Shown here piece by piece: positions 23,010-34,275 of a stretch of DNA of 64,000 bases. The notes under the pieces are model-generated. The model ran no database searches and had not been told where the DNA came from. It was given only the letters and a program-made list of their open reading frames with translations. The translations under genes were made by a program, and so were the position numbers. The number at the start of each line of letters is the position of its first letter. Within the stretch, counting starts at the first letter, position 1. This stretch comes from Silene latifolia (Eukaryota; Streptophyta; Magnoliopsida; Caryophyllales; Caryophyllaceae), in contig NC_133537.1 of assembly GCF_048544455.1 (NCBI RefSeq), forward strand, positions 14,445,541 to 14,509,540, given 5' to 3'.

Positions 23010-24310
23010 AGAAGGATCCTACCCGAGAAAGGACGCAGTAAGCACTGCACGTCTCCGCCTCTTCTAAGGGACGCAGCACCTGCTGCGCCTTTTCTCAGGG
23101 CTTTCTTTTTGTCCAAGTTTCCGTGTTTCAACCTAAGTCGGTTGTTTCCGGATCTTTTCTTCCGTATCCTACGCTTACCATAATTCCTCCGTGTGTTTAG
23201 TATAAATAGAGGCGTTTGCCTCACATATTTTTCACGCGAGTGTCCGCCCTTCTCTTCTTTCTTTGCATTCTAGACCTTGCTCTAAGCTTTCGACGCTTAC
23301 GTGCTTGCTCTACGTGACCACGTAAGCTCAGATCATTCTGAGTACCAGTCACGTTTGCATGACCGACCAATTTGACCACTACACCATAATTAATCAATTT
23401 GTTTTTTAAATCTTTTTTCAAGGGCACTTTCATATTTGCATAGATCGAGTCGGGTTACCACTAAAAACCGATTTAGTTAAATCTCGCGGCGCTAACATGT
23501 AAGTCTGAGGGTGTAAAATCCCAATTTTATTTATTATACTTTTTATTTTGTAATTAATGTACGGATTTATATCATAAGTATGCTCAAAACCGTCCTTTAA
23601 AACCACCTTTTAAAACCTTTTGACGGGAACAACAGAGATCTGACACGGGGAAGAATCACATCAACTGATGCGCCTCTTGGAAAGGCCGCAACATCTGCTG
23701 CGCCTCTTCCAAGGGCTGCTTTCAGTTGTTGCACTTCTTCTTCTTCCTCGGGGTTTTGCTCCTTTCGCCTTATATTTTCTTTCTTCGTCCTTTTTCTCTT
23801 ATTTCATCTAGTAATTCTCAAATTAGTTTTTTTATATTCTTTTTCAATCTTTTACGGCTTAAATCCCCTATAATTCAATATTTGCAGGTTTTCGTCATCT
23901 TATTCAAACCCGGACTTAAAGGATTCGATTTCTCCATATCAAGTCGTTTGAATTCGTCTTTTGTACATAATTTTCTTTATTTTCCAGTTTTATAACTTTA
24001 ATTCCGTTTTCAAATCTAGTTTCAATCTTTGTAAATTCGACATCGTAAACCGTCGTAGTCTTTAATTCATTATAATAATTCGTTTTAATCTGACTTATGA
24101 CGACCTTTAGCATAAGTAATATGATTAAATCACTTCTACTCGAGTTATATACCAATAATCGACATTAAATAACTAACGAACATTAAACAACCCGCGGGTC
24201 TAACTTTCACAGTCAGAATCCAACTCGAGAACAGTCGCATAAACTGATGCGCCTCTTCCAGAGGACCCAGTTTATGCTGCGCCTGTTCTGGGATGGCTTC
24301 TGCCTCTGAA
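23010..24310 (+). repeat. three diverged copies of a GCGCCTCTTC repeat in the long solo LTR
   Basis: Related segments of about 60-80 bp lie at about 23022-23107, 23640-23727 and 24232-24303. Each pairs two phrases of the form CTGCGCCTCTTCCAAGGG or GATGCGCCTCTTCCAGAGG separated by about 25 bp. Flanking phrases such as GGCTTTC or GGCTTC also recur. The copies are spaced by several hundred bases of AT-rich DNA. Confidence 0.6.
23201..23208 (+). promoter_or_regulatory. TATA box of the long solo LTR
   Basis: TATAAATA is followed by GAGGCG and a transcribed-looking leader. It is the clearest core promoter in this LTR and fixes its orientation. Confidence 0.5.
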
Positions 24311-25221
24311 CTCTTCTCGTTTTGACATAGGCTTCTGATTAGATTTCTAATTAACTATTATTCTTATTATCACCATAATTCGACATATTTTCCATATTTT
24401 CTATTTTATTTCTTTATTTTTTTATTTTTCCTAATTTATTTTATTTCCTATTTTCTTTTAATTTCTTTATTTAAATCAATTTCTAATTTCCTTATTTTTC
24501 CTATTTTCTAATTTTCCTTATTTCATTTATTCTTTTCTTTTCTTTTATTTCTAAAACTCTTCTGGGCATGTTTATGATGCAAATTCAAATATCAATTGTA
24601 ATTTATTTCTTATTCCTTTGTAATATTTCTTATTATCTTGTATGATCTTGTTTGCTTGATTGTTTCACATGTAATCAATCTAACTTCCAACTCCGACCTC
24701 ATTGTTTGCTAATTACGTGTTCACCGACATAGTTTAATTCACATGCTAGGATTAATCTTTTGTTTGTTGCATTGCATGCATAAAATCGACAACATATCAA
24801 ATATGAATAATTTCCCTAATCATTAGTAGAGGCCGATATCGAGGCGGGAGGGATTAGGTGTTCAGTAAAAGGACTTCCTAATACGTACCCTCACCCCTTA
24901 CTTCAGATCTCTGTGAACATCCGTGTTCATTGGCATCCACGGGGAGTCATTCTAGACATAGAATGCTAAGGGTAACGAGTTCTTAGTGTTCATGTCACTA
25001 CTTTGTGTCTTGACATGACACGATGTATTCGAACGGTTCCAATTTCCCATAAAAATTTGGTGGCGACTCCACAAATGCAGGCTTATTTAACCTTTCACCG
25101 GTTTCAATGCCTCACAAATCGGTAACGGCCCATGACGTGCTTTGGCTATCCAATGTTCCGTGGGAGAAGTGTCGCCGCCTTAAACATTCACAACGCGCGG
25201 GTGGCCCATGTCCACAACATC

Positions 25222-25587
25222 TTAGTCTATTCTAAGACTAAGGAAGAATATGAGGAGCACTTGAGGTTAGTTTTGCAGACCTTGCGAGACAATCAACTTT
25301 ATGCCAAGCTATCCAAGTGTGAGTTCTGGTTAGAGGAAGTGGCTTTTCTGGGTCATGTGATATCCAAGAAGGGTGTGTCCGTGGATCCTAGAAAGATTGA
25401 GGCAGTGACCAAGTGGGAATCACCGAAGAATGTTGATGAGATTCGGAGTTTCTTGGGTCTAGCTAGTTACTACAAGAGGTTCGTGAAGGACGTTTCTACG
25501 ATAGCACGGGCTATGACCGCTTTGCTGAGGAAAGAGAGCATATTTCGATAGGATGAGAGTTGTAAGACGGCGTTCCAGATCTTAAAG
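25222..25587 (+). pseudogene. reverse transcriptase C-terminal part, element B
   Basis: It resumes as [21 protein letters not shown] and continues through [19 protein letters not shown] and [17 protein letters not shown] stop (TAG at 25549-25551) stands where element C has Trp (FRWDES). The second CACTA element begins at 25588 after the codons TAFQILK; the duplicated bases are AAG (25585-25587 and 27366-27368). The joined text matches element C's [13 protein letters not shown]. Confidence 0.85.
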
Positions 25588-26230
25588 CACTACTACAGAT
25601 ACAGGCTATAACAACGGTTAAAAACCGTTGTTATATAAAAAGCGGACGTTGTTAAAGCGTCCGTTGTAAAAGGTTTTAACAACGGTTGGTTTTCTTAAGG
25701 AACCCGTTGTTAAAACTATTAACAACGGTTTTAAGTATAAAAACCCGTTGTGGAAAGTGTGACTCAATTTTGGGGGGAAAGTTATAACAACGGGTTGTAA
25801 TATACAAAACCGTTGTTATAACTAAAGACAACGGGTTGATTATAAATAACCGTTGTTGTTTGTTTTTAAAAAATAAAATTAAATAAAATTAAATATTACT
25901 AGATGCATGCATAATTATGGCCCGTTATAATTCCGATGCATGCATTATTACTGCCATCCCTGTGTATATGAATGGACAATATGGAATGAGAAGGGTTATA
26001 ATAAGATTTGAAGTAGCAGAGAGAGATATGATGATGATTATGGCACAACTTCCTAACATATATATTAATTAAAAAACAACTCAAACCACACATTGCTTAG
26101 TAAAAATACATGCATTATCTCAACTAACATTCCATTATCTCACTATACATCTCCAAACCCTAACTGCTAAAACAAACTCCAAATAAACCCTAATTAATCT
26201 TTCAAACAAACTCCAAACTCCATCAACAAA

Positions 26231-26443
26231 ATGAATGATATCATCCTTAAGACTCTTACTATGATCGAGAACAACAACAGTTTCATCCGCCGGTTGCTCC
26301 ACATTGAGGAAAGTTTCAGGACCTACCTTGTGGATGCTCGATCCGTACTGAAGGACTCCAAAAAAGATGGCTCGACAGAGCAAAGAAGCAGCGGCGATTG
26401 CCTATATGACGATATAGCAATCACGAACGGAACCTCCAAATAG
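26231..26443 (+). CDS. small ORF inside the non-autonomous CACTA, unknown
   Basis: The 70-residue ORF starts MNDIILKTLTMIENNNSF and ends AITNGTSK. It is preceded by a stretch that reads like a plant 5' leader (several AACCCTAA phrases). The predicted peptide is mixed polar and possibly helical, with no motif I know. It does not match anything in the 9.8-kb relative, so it may be captured sequence or chance. No splice site or promoter could be defended. Confidence 0.25.
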   Translation: MNDIILKTLTMIENNNSFIRRLLHIEESFRTYLVDARSVLKDSKKDGSTEQRSSGDCLYDDIAITNGTSK

Positions 26444-26539
26444 CCAAGGAGGAGAGGACGGATATCATAGAAGAGAATAAGACTCTCTATGAAAATATAA
26501 GAATTGCATTTTTATTAATATAATTTTTTTTAATTTATG

Positions 26540-26542
<3 letters not shown>

Positions 26543-26625
<83 letters not shown>
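26543..26625. repeat. (TA)n microsatellite
   Basis: About 41 uninterrupted TA dinucleotides lie inside the non-autonomous CACTA. Confidence 0.95.
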
Positions 26626-26628
<3 letters not shown>

Positions 26629-27365
26629 TATGTTTATCATGTATTCCTCTCTATCATCTTGCTTCTTCTTTGTTTTAGTTTATTTAATTTGTTTTACTAG
26701 CTAATTAAGCGAATAATACTTAAAGAAATAACATAATGATCGATAAAAACACATACATGCAAATGAAATAATTAGAAAAAGAAAATAATGACGATGAAAG
26801 ACGATGAAACCAACAAAGTGATTTACTTAGATTTACGATAATTAGAGAAAGTAAGAGACGATGAAATCAACAGTGACGGCGAGAAGATAAAGCGACAATG
26901 AGAAAGAGGGAAAGAGACGATGAGAAAGTGTGTGTTTTGTGTTTGTGTTTGTGTTTGTTTGTATTTGTGTATTAAGGTTTGTGTTTTGTGGCTGTAGCTG
27001 ATTTGTGTTTGTGTGGTTTATAGTATGGAAAGTATTGACAACGGTTATTAAACAAAAACCGTTGTTAAAACGTTTTAACAACGGTTGTAAAACAACAACC
27101 GTTGTCAAATAAGTTTTAACAACGGGTTTCAAAAGTAACCGTTGTGATTACTTTTCACTAACTTTGCGTCAATTTTGCGCCAAATTATTAACAACGGTTG
27201 TGCATGTGTGACCCGTTGTTAAAACTTATAACAACGGTTATATAACCATATCCGTTGTAATTAATTTTAGTAAAATTCGCGCCATACATTCTACAACGTC
27301 TATTGTGATTTTCGTGAATAATCGTTGTTAAAGGGGCGTTGTAGTTGCCTGGATTTGTAGTAGTG

Positions 27366-28663
27366 AAGGAGCGTTTGACCACAGCTCCTATCCTAGCTTT
27401 ACCAGAGGGTTGTGATAACTTTGAAATATATACCAATGCTTCAAAGAATGAATTGGGCTGTGTTCTGATGCAGAATGGGAAGGTTATAGCTTATGCGTCG
27501 AGGCAGCTGAAGCCATATGAGGAGAACTATCCCACTCATGATTTGGAACTGGGTGCAGTTGTCTTTGCTCTTAAGATTTGGAGGCACTATCTCTACGAGG
27601 CAACCTTTAAGGTGTTTTCAGATCACAAGAGTCTGAAATATATCTACACTCTTAGAGAGCTTAACGTGCAACAGAGACGGTGAATGGAGCTGATCGGGGA
27701 CTATGACATGGAGATCATCTATCACGAAGGTAAGGCTAACGTTGTTGCAGATGCTTTAAGTAGAAAGAGTGTCCATTCGCTGTGTACAACTATGTCTTTG
27801 CTGAAGTTGAGGGATGAGATGTCCAAGATGGGGATCCATATGATTCGGAAAGGGGATACCATCAGTGATTTGACGATCGAGCCAGATTTGTATGAGGATA
27901 TCAAGAGAAAACAAGAGCTTGATCCTAAGATCCAAGAACGGAAGTCTAGGGTGGAGACTGTCACAGTTTCCAGGTTTTCTATCCACACAGATGGGAGTGT
28001 GCATTTTGATGGAAGATGGCGTGTTCCTGATGATGCAGACTTGAGGAGAGTTTTCATAACAGAGGATCATTGCACTCCTTATTCGGCTCACCCAGGAGGT
28101 GACAACATTTATAAAGACCTCAAGAAGACTTTTTGGTGGCCTAATATGAAGAGGGATGTGGCTGAGTTCGTGGCTAGATGTTTGACATGCCAGAGGGTCA
28201 AGGGGGAGCAGCGGAGACCGTAGGGTAAGATTCAATCTCTTGAGGTACCTGAGTGGAAGTGGGAGTCGATCTCTATGGACTTCATCGTGGGGTTACCAAG
28301 GACACAACAAGGTAACAATATGATTTGGGTGATCGTCGATCGGTTAACAAAGTCAGCTCACTTCGTTCCAATGAAGGATACCTAGACTAAGATACAGCTA
28401 GCTTTGGGTTACAGTAAACATGTGGTCCGGTTACATGGTATACCCAAGAATATAGTGTCAGATCGAGATGCGAGGTTTATATCGAAGTTTTGGCAGGAGT
28501 TGATGGGTACGACCTTAAAGATGAGTACGGCCTTTCATCCTGCAACAGATGGTCAGACTGAGAGGACTATCAAGACCTTGGAGGACATGTTGAGAGCTTG
28601 CGCTATGGAGTTCAGTGGAAGTTGGGAGGACAGGTTGGATTTGATAGCGTTTTTGTATAACAA
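27366..28663 (+). pseudogene. RNase H and integrase of element B, truncated
   Basis: RNase H starts with [19 protein letters not shown]; the first catalytic position is Asn rather than the usual Asp, as in element C. The integrase zinc region ([19 protein letters not shown]) and catalytic core ([37 protein letters not shown]) follow. Stops lie at 27680 (TGA where C has Trp), 28222 and 28384. A 9-bp deletion removes three codons near 28503. The similarity ends abruptly at FLYNN (28663), where MITE-like and repeat sequence takes over. Confidence 0.85.
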
Positions 28664-29125
<462 letters not shown>

Positions 29126-30325
29126 ATTGATAAGTGCATTTTCTATACATTTTAACCCCTTATATTGGTTTGATTTTACATATCATTTTAGCACTTATCA
29201 AAGTGTTTTTAAGCTAATATTGTGTTTCTAGTGCAATTGTGTGTTCAAGTGTGTTTTGTAGGAAAATGAGCTAAATGAGCTAAAATACTATAAAATGTGC
29301 CAACACTAGAAGCAAGGCTAAGTATGAGAGCAAGATTGGACTAAGTGTTGGAAGTACATGGATTTTGCATGAAGAAAGGGTTGGATCAAAATGAAAATAC
29401 AAGCAAAGTCAATGTGCAAAGTCAAGCCCAAATTCAAAGTCCAAATTATGGTGGAAAATATTGGATGCTAAGAAGCTTTGGATGCTAATATCACATTTAA
29501 CCATGTGATTAAAGAGACATTAAGAATTTACATGGGATTCCTTTTGGCAATTACTCAAGAATTGGAAGGAAAATTAAAAGTGTGCTTAGGATGCCATTTT
29601 GGGATTACTCTACAAAGTTTACTCCCTTATTTCTTATATAAGGGGTGTTAATCTCACACACCATGGACACCATCTTTTCTACACATATTTTTCCATCTAA
29701 ATTCTCTCTAAATTTTAGTAGTTAGTTTAGGTTAGCTTAGTCTAGTTTAGTTTGTTTACATTTCCTTTTAGCAATTACATTACAATTCCATTTCAAGTTT
29801 AATTCCAAGTTACATTTCAAGTTTGTTCTAGTTTCATTTCTCTTCTATTTCCATTTCCATTTCCATTCAAGGTAATTCTTATTCTATTTTCATTATGTTA
29901 TTTATCATTTCATTTAGAATTAGTTTAATTTACATTTCCACCATGTTGGAGTAGTTGCATTTGTCTAAGGACTAAGGAAAGCCATGCATGATTAAGTAAT
30001 ATGTAAATGTCAAAATGAGGTTAAGTTAATATTGATAAATTGTTTCTATCACATGTTTGTAACGTCACGTTTAGTCTTTGGTTATCGGCCGTAATCGTAG
30101 ATTAAGTTTGTTCATTCATTCTAAAAGTCGAGAGGCACAGAATTGAATTAGACTAAGCATGTGTAGTAGGACGACCTAGTCATGGACGAGAGTTTCTCTA
30201 GGACCCGGTCTATGGTTGACACTAATATCTTAAGGTGGGTGTCTTTAAGCCTAAACAATTGACAATATTGTTATTACCAAGTTTAACATAATCATATATT
30301 TACGTAATTGACATGTGTGACCCGA

Positions 30326-32114
30326 TGATGCCTGTCGTTGTGTGCACCAAAAATAATATTTATAAAACCAAACTACTACTAGCAAGCGGTAGTAAGGGTC
30401 GATCCGCAGGGAGGTAGGGAGATAATAGTTGTTATTAATTCTAGTCTAAGGGTAACAGTTGTGGAGGTTTGGATTGATTAATAACTAAACTAAATGCAAA
30501 TAAAAATAAATAAGACAATAAAAATACGCAATAAACATAAAAGATGTGAACAAATAATGAAAAGGAGCTAGGATGATCGGGTCACTACAGCTACGATGGC
30601 ACATAAGTCTAGGTAAGTCTCGAAATACAGTCGTGGGTGATGGGTATGACAGGTCCTCTCGGTCCAAGTCAACTAATAGCCCCTATCGGTCTATGCTATT
30701 AGTCCCTAGGTGTCACTAATGCTAACTTTCGTTCCTGACTAGTGATCCTAATGCCTAAATTACATTATCTTTCGATCTAGCAATTTAGCCGTCTTAATTC
30801 GTTAATTCAAGTCCTTCCCTATCTTTCGATCTACGGGTTGGTCAAAACTAAGCATCTAACAAGTCTCCGTTAGGTCTCATTGATAGATATTGCACTTAAC
30901 GAGTCAAACGAAGCAAATCAGACACGAAGGTGGTCGATCGACCAGCTACCCCAGTCGATCGACTAACCGACTCAGTCGACCGACCAGATAAGTCAGTCGG
31001 TCAACCAAACCCTAATTCGAGGGTAGCCTATTCTAGTGCCATCTACGCTAAGTTCGCCTACATCCTAGCAATAGTGATTTAGCTAGACATATTGATGATA
31101 ATGACAATGTAATTTGCGATTAAAGGAATAGAATTCATAATTAAACTAGAAGAACAATTAAATTGCATAAAACGTTAATGACGGTTTTGGGATATATACA
31201 CTAGCAATTATAAACTAAAAGACAATTAAAGTGAACTGTAAATTAAAAGGGAATAATACCGAAATAGCAAAGCAGAAGAAGATCCGAAGCAAAGCTTTAT
31301 TGAGAACCAATTTGATAAAGTAAACTAATGTAGCGAATGAACTGAGATCTAAACTATGAATAATAATTTCTGAATTAAACTAAGCTAATGATTGATAGAT
31401 AATGAATAGGAAAGGAGTTACGTTATATAGGAATGTCACGTAAAACCTTTATTCCTAAACCTAATTACAATGGGCTTCCTCGTCTTTTAATTTGCGCGTC
31501 AGTTCGTGGGATGGTCGATCGACCACTGAGGCCAATCGATCGACTGACTCTTGCTGAACAGTAGCTTCTGTTAGTCGTGCTCTGGTTGATCGACCATGTA
31601 GGTGAGTCGATCGACCAAGGGTGCTGTACAGTAATGCATTCTGACGAATTCTGCAGCGCGCAACGATCTTAAAAGAGCTTCCATTTCTTCGTTACTTGGT
31701 CAAATCAGGCGTTCTATGCGGAGTTGGAAAGCTAAGAGGATAAGCTTTCACCTCCAATTGGAATCACTCGATTATCAGGTCTAGAACTCGAGATATTGCC
31801 ATCTGAAGAAGGCTGTAATATCGTGAAGTCCTTCTTTACTTGTTAAACTCGTACGCACCCATACTTTTGCTATCTTTAGGCCTTGAAACGCGCACCAAGC
31901 TCATTTCTCGAGTCAATACGTCATGTCAAATCCTATGCTAAACACTCGGGAACGGATTCGGCTCATTTTCCGCTGGATTCTTCACATTTCTGCAATTTTA
32001 TACAAAAACACGAAAGTAGACGGAAATAGGGAAAATAGTAGCATAAACTACATAATTGAGCTCTGAAATACGTGTAAAATAGGGTGTAAAACATCATATA
32101 AATGACACGCATCA
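30326..32114 (-). repeat. 3' LTR (element orientation) of the gag-only element
   Basis: 1789 bp. It is identical to the other LTR from 30326 to about 31367 and clearly diverged from there to 32114. A TATA box on the - strand (CCTATATAAC, 31421-31431) sits close to the change point. It contains clusters of TCGATCGA-core palindromes (30933-31010 and 31512-31615). Confidence 0.9.
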
Positions 32115-32128
32115 AACTTCCCCAAACC
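32115..32128 (-). promoter_or_regulatory. polypurine tract of the gag-only element
   Basis: The - strand GGTTTGGGGAAGTT directly precedes the LTR start TGATGCG. It primes plus-strand synthesis and confirms the element's orientation. Confidence 0.75.
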
Positions 32129-34275
32129 AAACCCTTGCTTGTCCCCAAGCAAGAACTAGACTCGATCCTAAAACCTAATGGAACGAGTTCAATCTCAGAG
32201 CGAAATGCAAACTGTAAAGCCTAAACCAATTTAATGCTACAAATCAACAATAAATTAGCAATATGAATCATGCAAACGAGTTATGTAGTTGTCAAAAACT
32301 GCTGAACCGTCGACCTTGCAAGACCTTTAAAATTGGACTCTCACGGGTCACTCTTCTCTCATGAAGCAAAGGGTAAGCATATATATGTAAGAGAGGAAGA
32401 GAAATAGCCGCTCACCTAGACTACGACCCACATAATCATGCATGCAACTAATATGATAGACAATTCTAACTACCATACATACATTCCAACCAAACAAGGT
32501 CCTGTCACAGCCGAGGGCTTACAAAAATATGGTAGAGTGAGGCAATGGGTAAGAAAGGCAAAACATTTATGGGAATGTGGAGGTATAGGTGATCAAGCTA
32601 GTACCTAAACAAAACCATATAACATCATCCATTTCCAACTCACTTATAGGATTAAGCACATGCCCTTCATTTGGCACAAAACTCACCAAACCGAACTGAA
32701 AATACTCCTCAAAAAATGTAAATAAAGCATAGGAGTGAAACCGTCTACAAACAACATCTTTTCCTTCCACGGTTTCTTTCTTTCAACATTGTTCTCTTTT
32801 TGAATTTTTTCAACCTCTTTTTTTTTCTTTCTTTTTCACGTTTTTTTTTCTTTTTTTTCTTTTTTTTTTCATCCTCCTTCTTTATTTTCTACCATCTCCA
32901 AATAACGCAATACAGACCAAACTTGGCACAATAAATTATATACCGCAAAAGCATACATTATACTAGCTTGACAAGGCAGGCTAAATTTGGATGTAGCTAA
33001 GAGTCAACAGGCAAATTTGGCTAATGTGGAGTTCAATGGGTAAAATGAATTAAAGGGGAAATTGTAAGCACCTCCCTGCATTTGACACCAACCACTAACC
33101 CGAATGTATGCAGGCAAAAAGCAATTTAATTGCATAAATGTGCAAATTAATGATACATGATATGCAAGGAGTAACTACTCACAATCCTACATGAAACCGG
33201 TCACAAATGACACCAGTTATATGAGCTCTAATCCTTAAAAATTATAAGTAGGTTGCCAAAATTCAGGTCAAGTTTATAATCCAGCAAATATTTTAACAAA
33301 AACTCGTAGGTATGCATATGTGATTCTACTAATAACATGTTAATTAAGCACGGCTTAAGCGTAAACAGCTGAAAATGCAATGTCATCATTGAAATACTGC
33401 CGTTCCGACTCAACCTATATGCTAAAATAAACGTGAAATTTTTTTGAAATTTTTGAAATTTTTCAATTTTTTTTGAATTTTTGTATATATAAGAGAAATG
33501 AAATAAACAAATGCAAACTGAAATGCAATAAACGTGAAACATAAATGCAATAAAACATGTGAATGCAACGCAAAACCCTTCCCCAAACCAAATCACACAA
33601 TGTCCCCATTGTGCAAAATCATGTAATGAAATAAAAAGGAAACGGGAATTTGCGATAAATTAAATAAATAAGACATGAAAAGGACTCGGAAACTCACAAG
33701 ATTTTAAGCGCGGCAAAAGGAAACCCCCCAAACCAGCGTGAGCTAGGAGGTTTCAGTAGCCAGCAGTGCTACCAATAAGTACCTGAAAAGACAGAAAATA
33801 CCGCGCATTATCCGAGAAAACAAAAATGAAGCGGTAAATTACGTGCAAAGAATTAAATTGAAGAACGAGGTATAGCAGCTATAGTGGTCGATCGACCGAT
33901 GGTCCTGGTCGATCGACCAGTTCACGATGATCGAGGGTATGTATATCGAGGCCGAAGCGATCGATCGACCAGCTAGGTCAGTCGATCGACTGACCTACCT
34001 GACGAAACAACTTCTTTCTTCGAATTAACTCAATGGATTGAGTTAACTTGGTCTAATAACCTGTAAATGCACATAAAAACGCGCCCAAAATTGCGCTAAA
34101 CCCAATTGTAACAGTCTAAAGACGGAAATTAAACTAAGCACACACTAAGAGTTTTTATTTATTTTTTAAACGACTACGAATTTTATTCGCAAAACTAAAC
34201 AAATCACATCCGGGTTGCCTCCCGGCTAGCGCTGGTTTCAGACCGGTCCCGCTCGACCTCTTTTTCTTCAGCAGC
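32129..34275 (-). other. non-coding interior of the gag-only element
   Basis: 2.1 kb between the gag-like ORF and the polypurine tract. I see no pol motif. It has T/A-rich runs (32810-32880) and another palindrome cluster at 33893-33990 (GGTCGATCGACC type), matching those in the LTRs. Confidence 0.6.

Larger units (their letters stand above)
19478..25216 (+). mobile_element. Long solo LTR, probably Ty3/gypsy Tat/Ogre type
   Basis: It starts TGTAGACACCTTGTTTCTGC and ends CCCATGTCCACA, flanked by the 5-bp duplication ACATC. Without the nested element and one copy of its duplication it is about 2770 bp. No second copy of its start is found inside, and no gag or pol motif is present, so I read it as a solo LTR left by LTR-LTR recombination. 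A good TATA box on the + strand (23201) supports + orientation. The sequence TGGTGGCGACTCCACAAATG near 25059 resembles sequence near LTR ends of Ogre-type elements, which is the only basis for the lineage guess. A short internally deleted element without a second LTR is the alternative. Confidence 0.7.
25588..27365 (-). mobile_element. Non-autonomous CACTA, 1778 bp
   Basis: The ends are CACTACTACAGATACAGGC and GCCTGGATTTGTAGTAGTG with target duplication AAG. Its right end, read on the - strand, matches the left end of the 9.8-kb CACTA unit by unit, including the GGCGC and TTAGTGAAAAGTAATCACAA segments. Its left end matches that element's right end. It is therefore a deletion derivative inserted in reverse orientation. 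The interior keeps an A/C-rich and C/T-rich leader (about 26870-27010 on the - strand), a TA microsatellite and one small ORF, but no transposase. Confidence 0.9.
5956..28663 (+). mobile_element. Element B: degenerate Ty3/gypsy chromovirus, split by five insertions
   Basis: The surviving pieces are leader 5956-6138 and 6891-7399, gag 7400-8550, protease and RT start 8584-9384, RT middle 19176-19477, RT end 25222-25587, and RNase H/integrase 27366-28663. Each piece aligns by eye with the more complete element C (37971-46277): the leader from CCGGTCACATGG, the proteins through most of pol. The 5' LTR would lie left of the window, beyond the CACTA element. The 3' end is lost within integrase at YNN (28663), so there is no chromodomain and no 3' LTR. 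Many in-frame stops show an old dead copy. By content it belongs with plant chromoviruses of the Tekay/Del type. Confidence 0.85.

Noticed and set aside
19478..25216. Complete two-LTR retrotransposon
   Set aside because: No second copy of the TGTAGACACC start or of the terminal sequence was found inside, and no coding motif.
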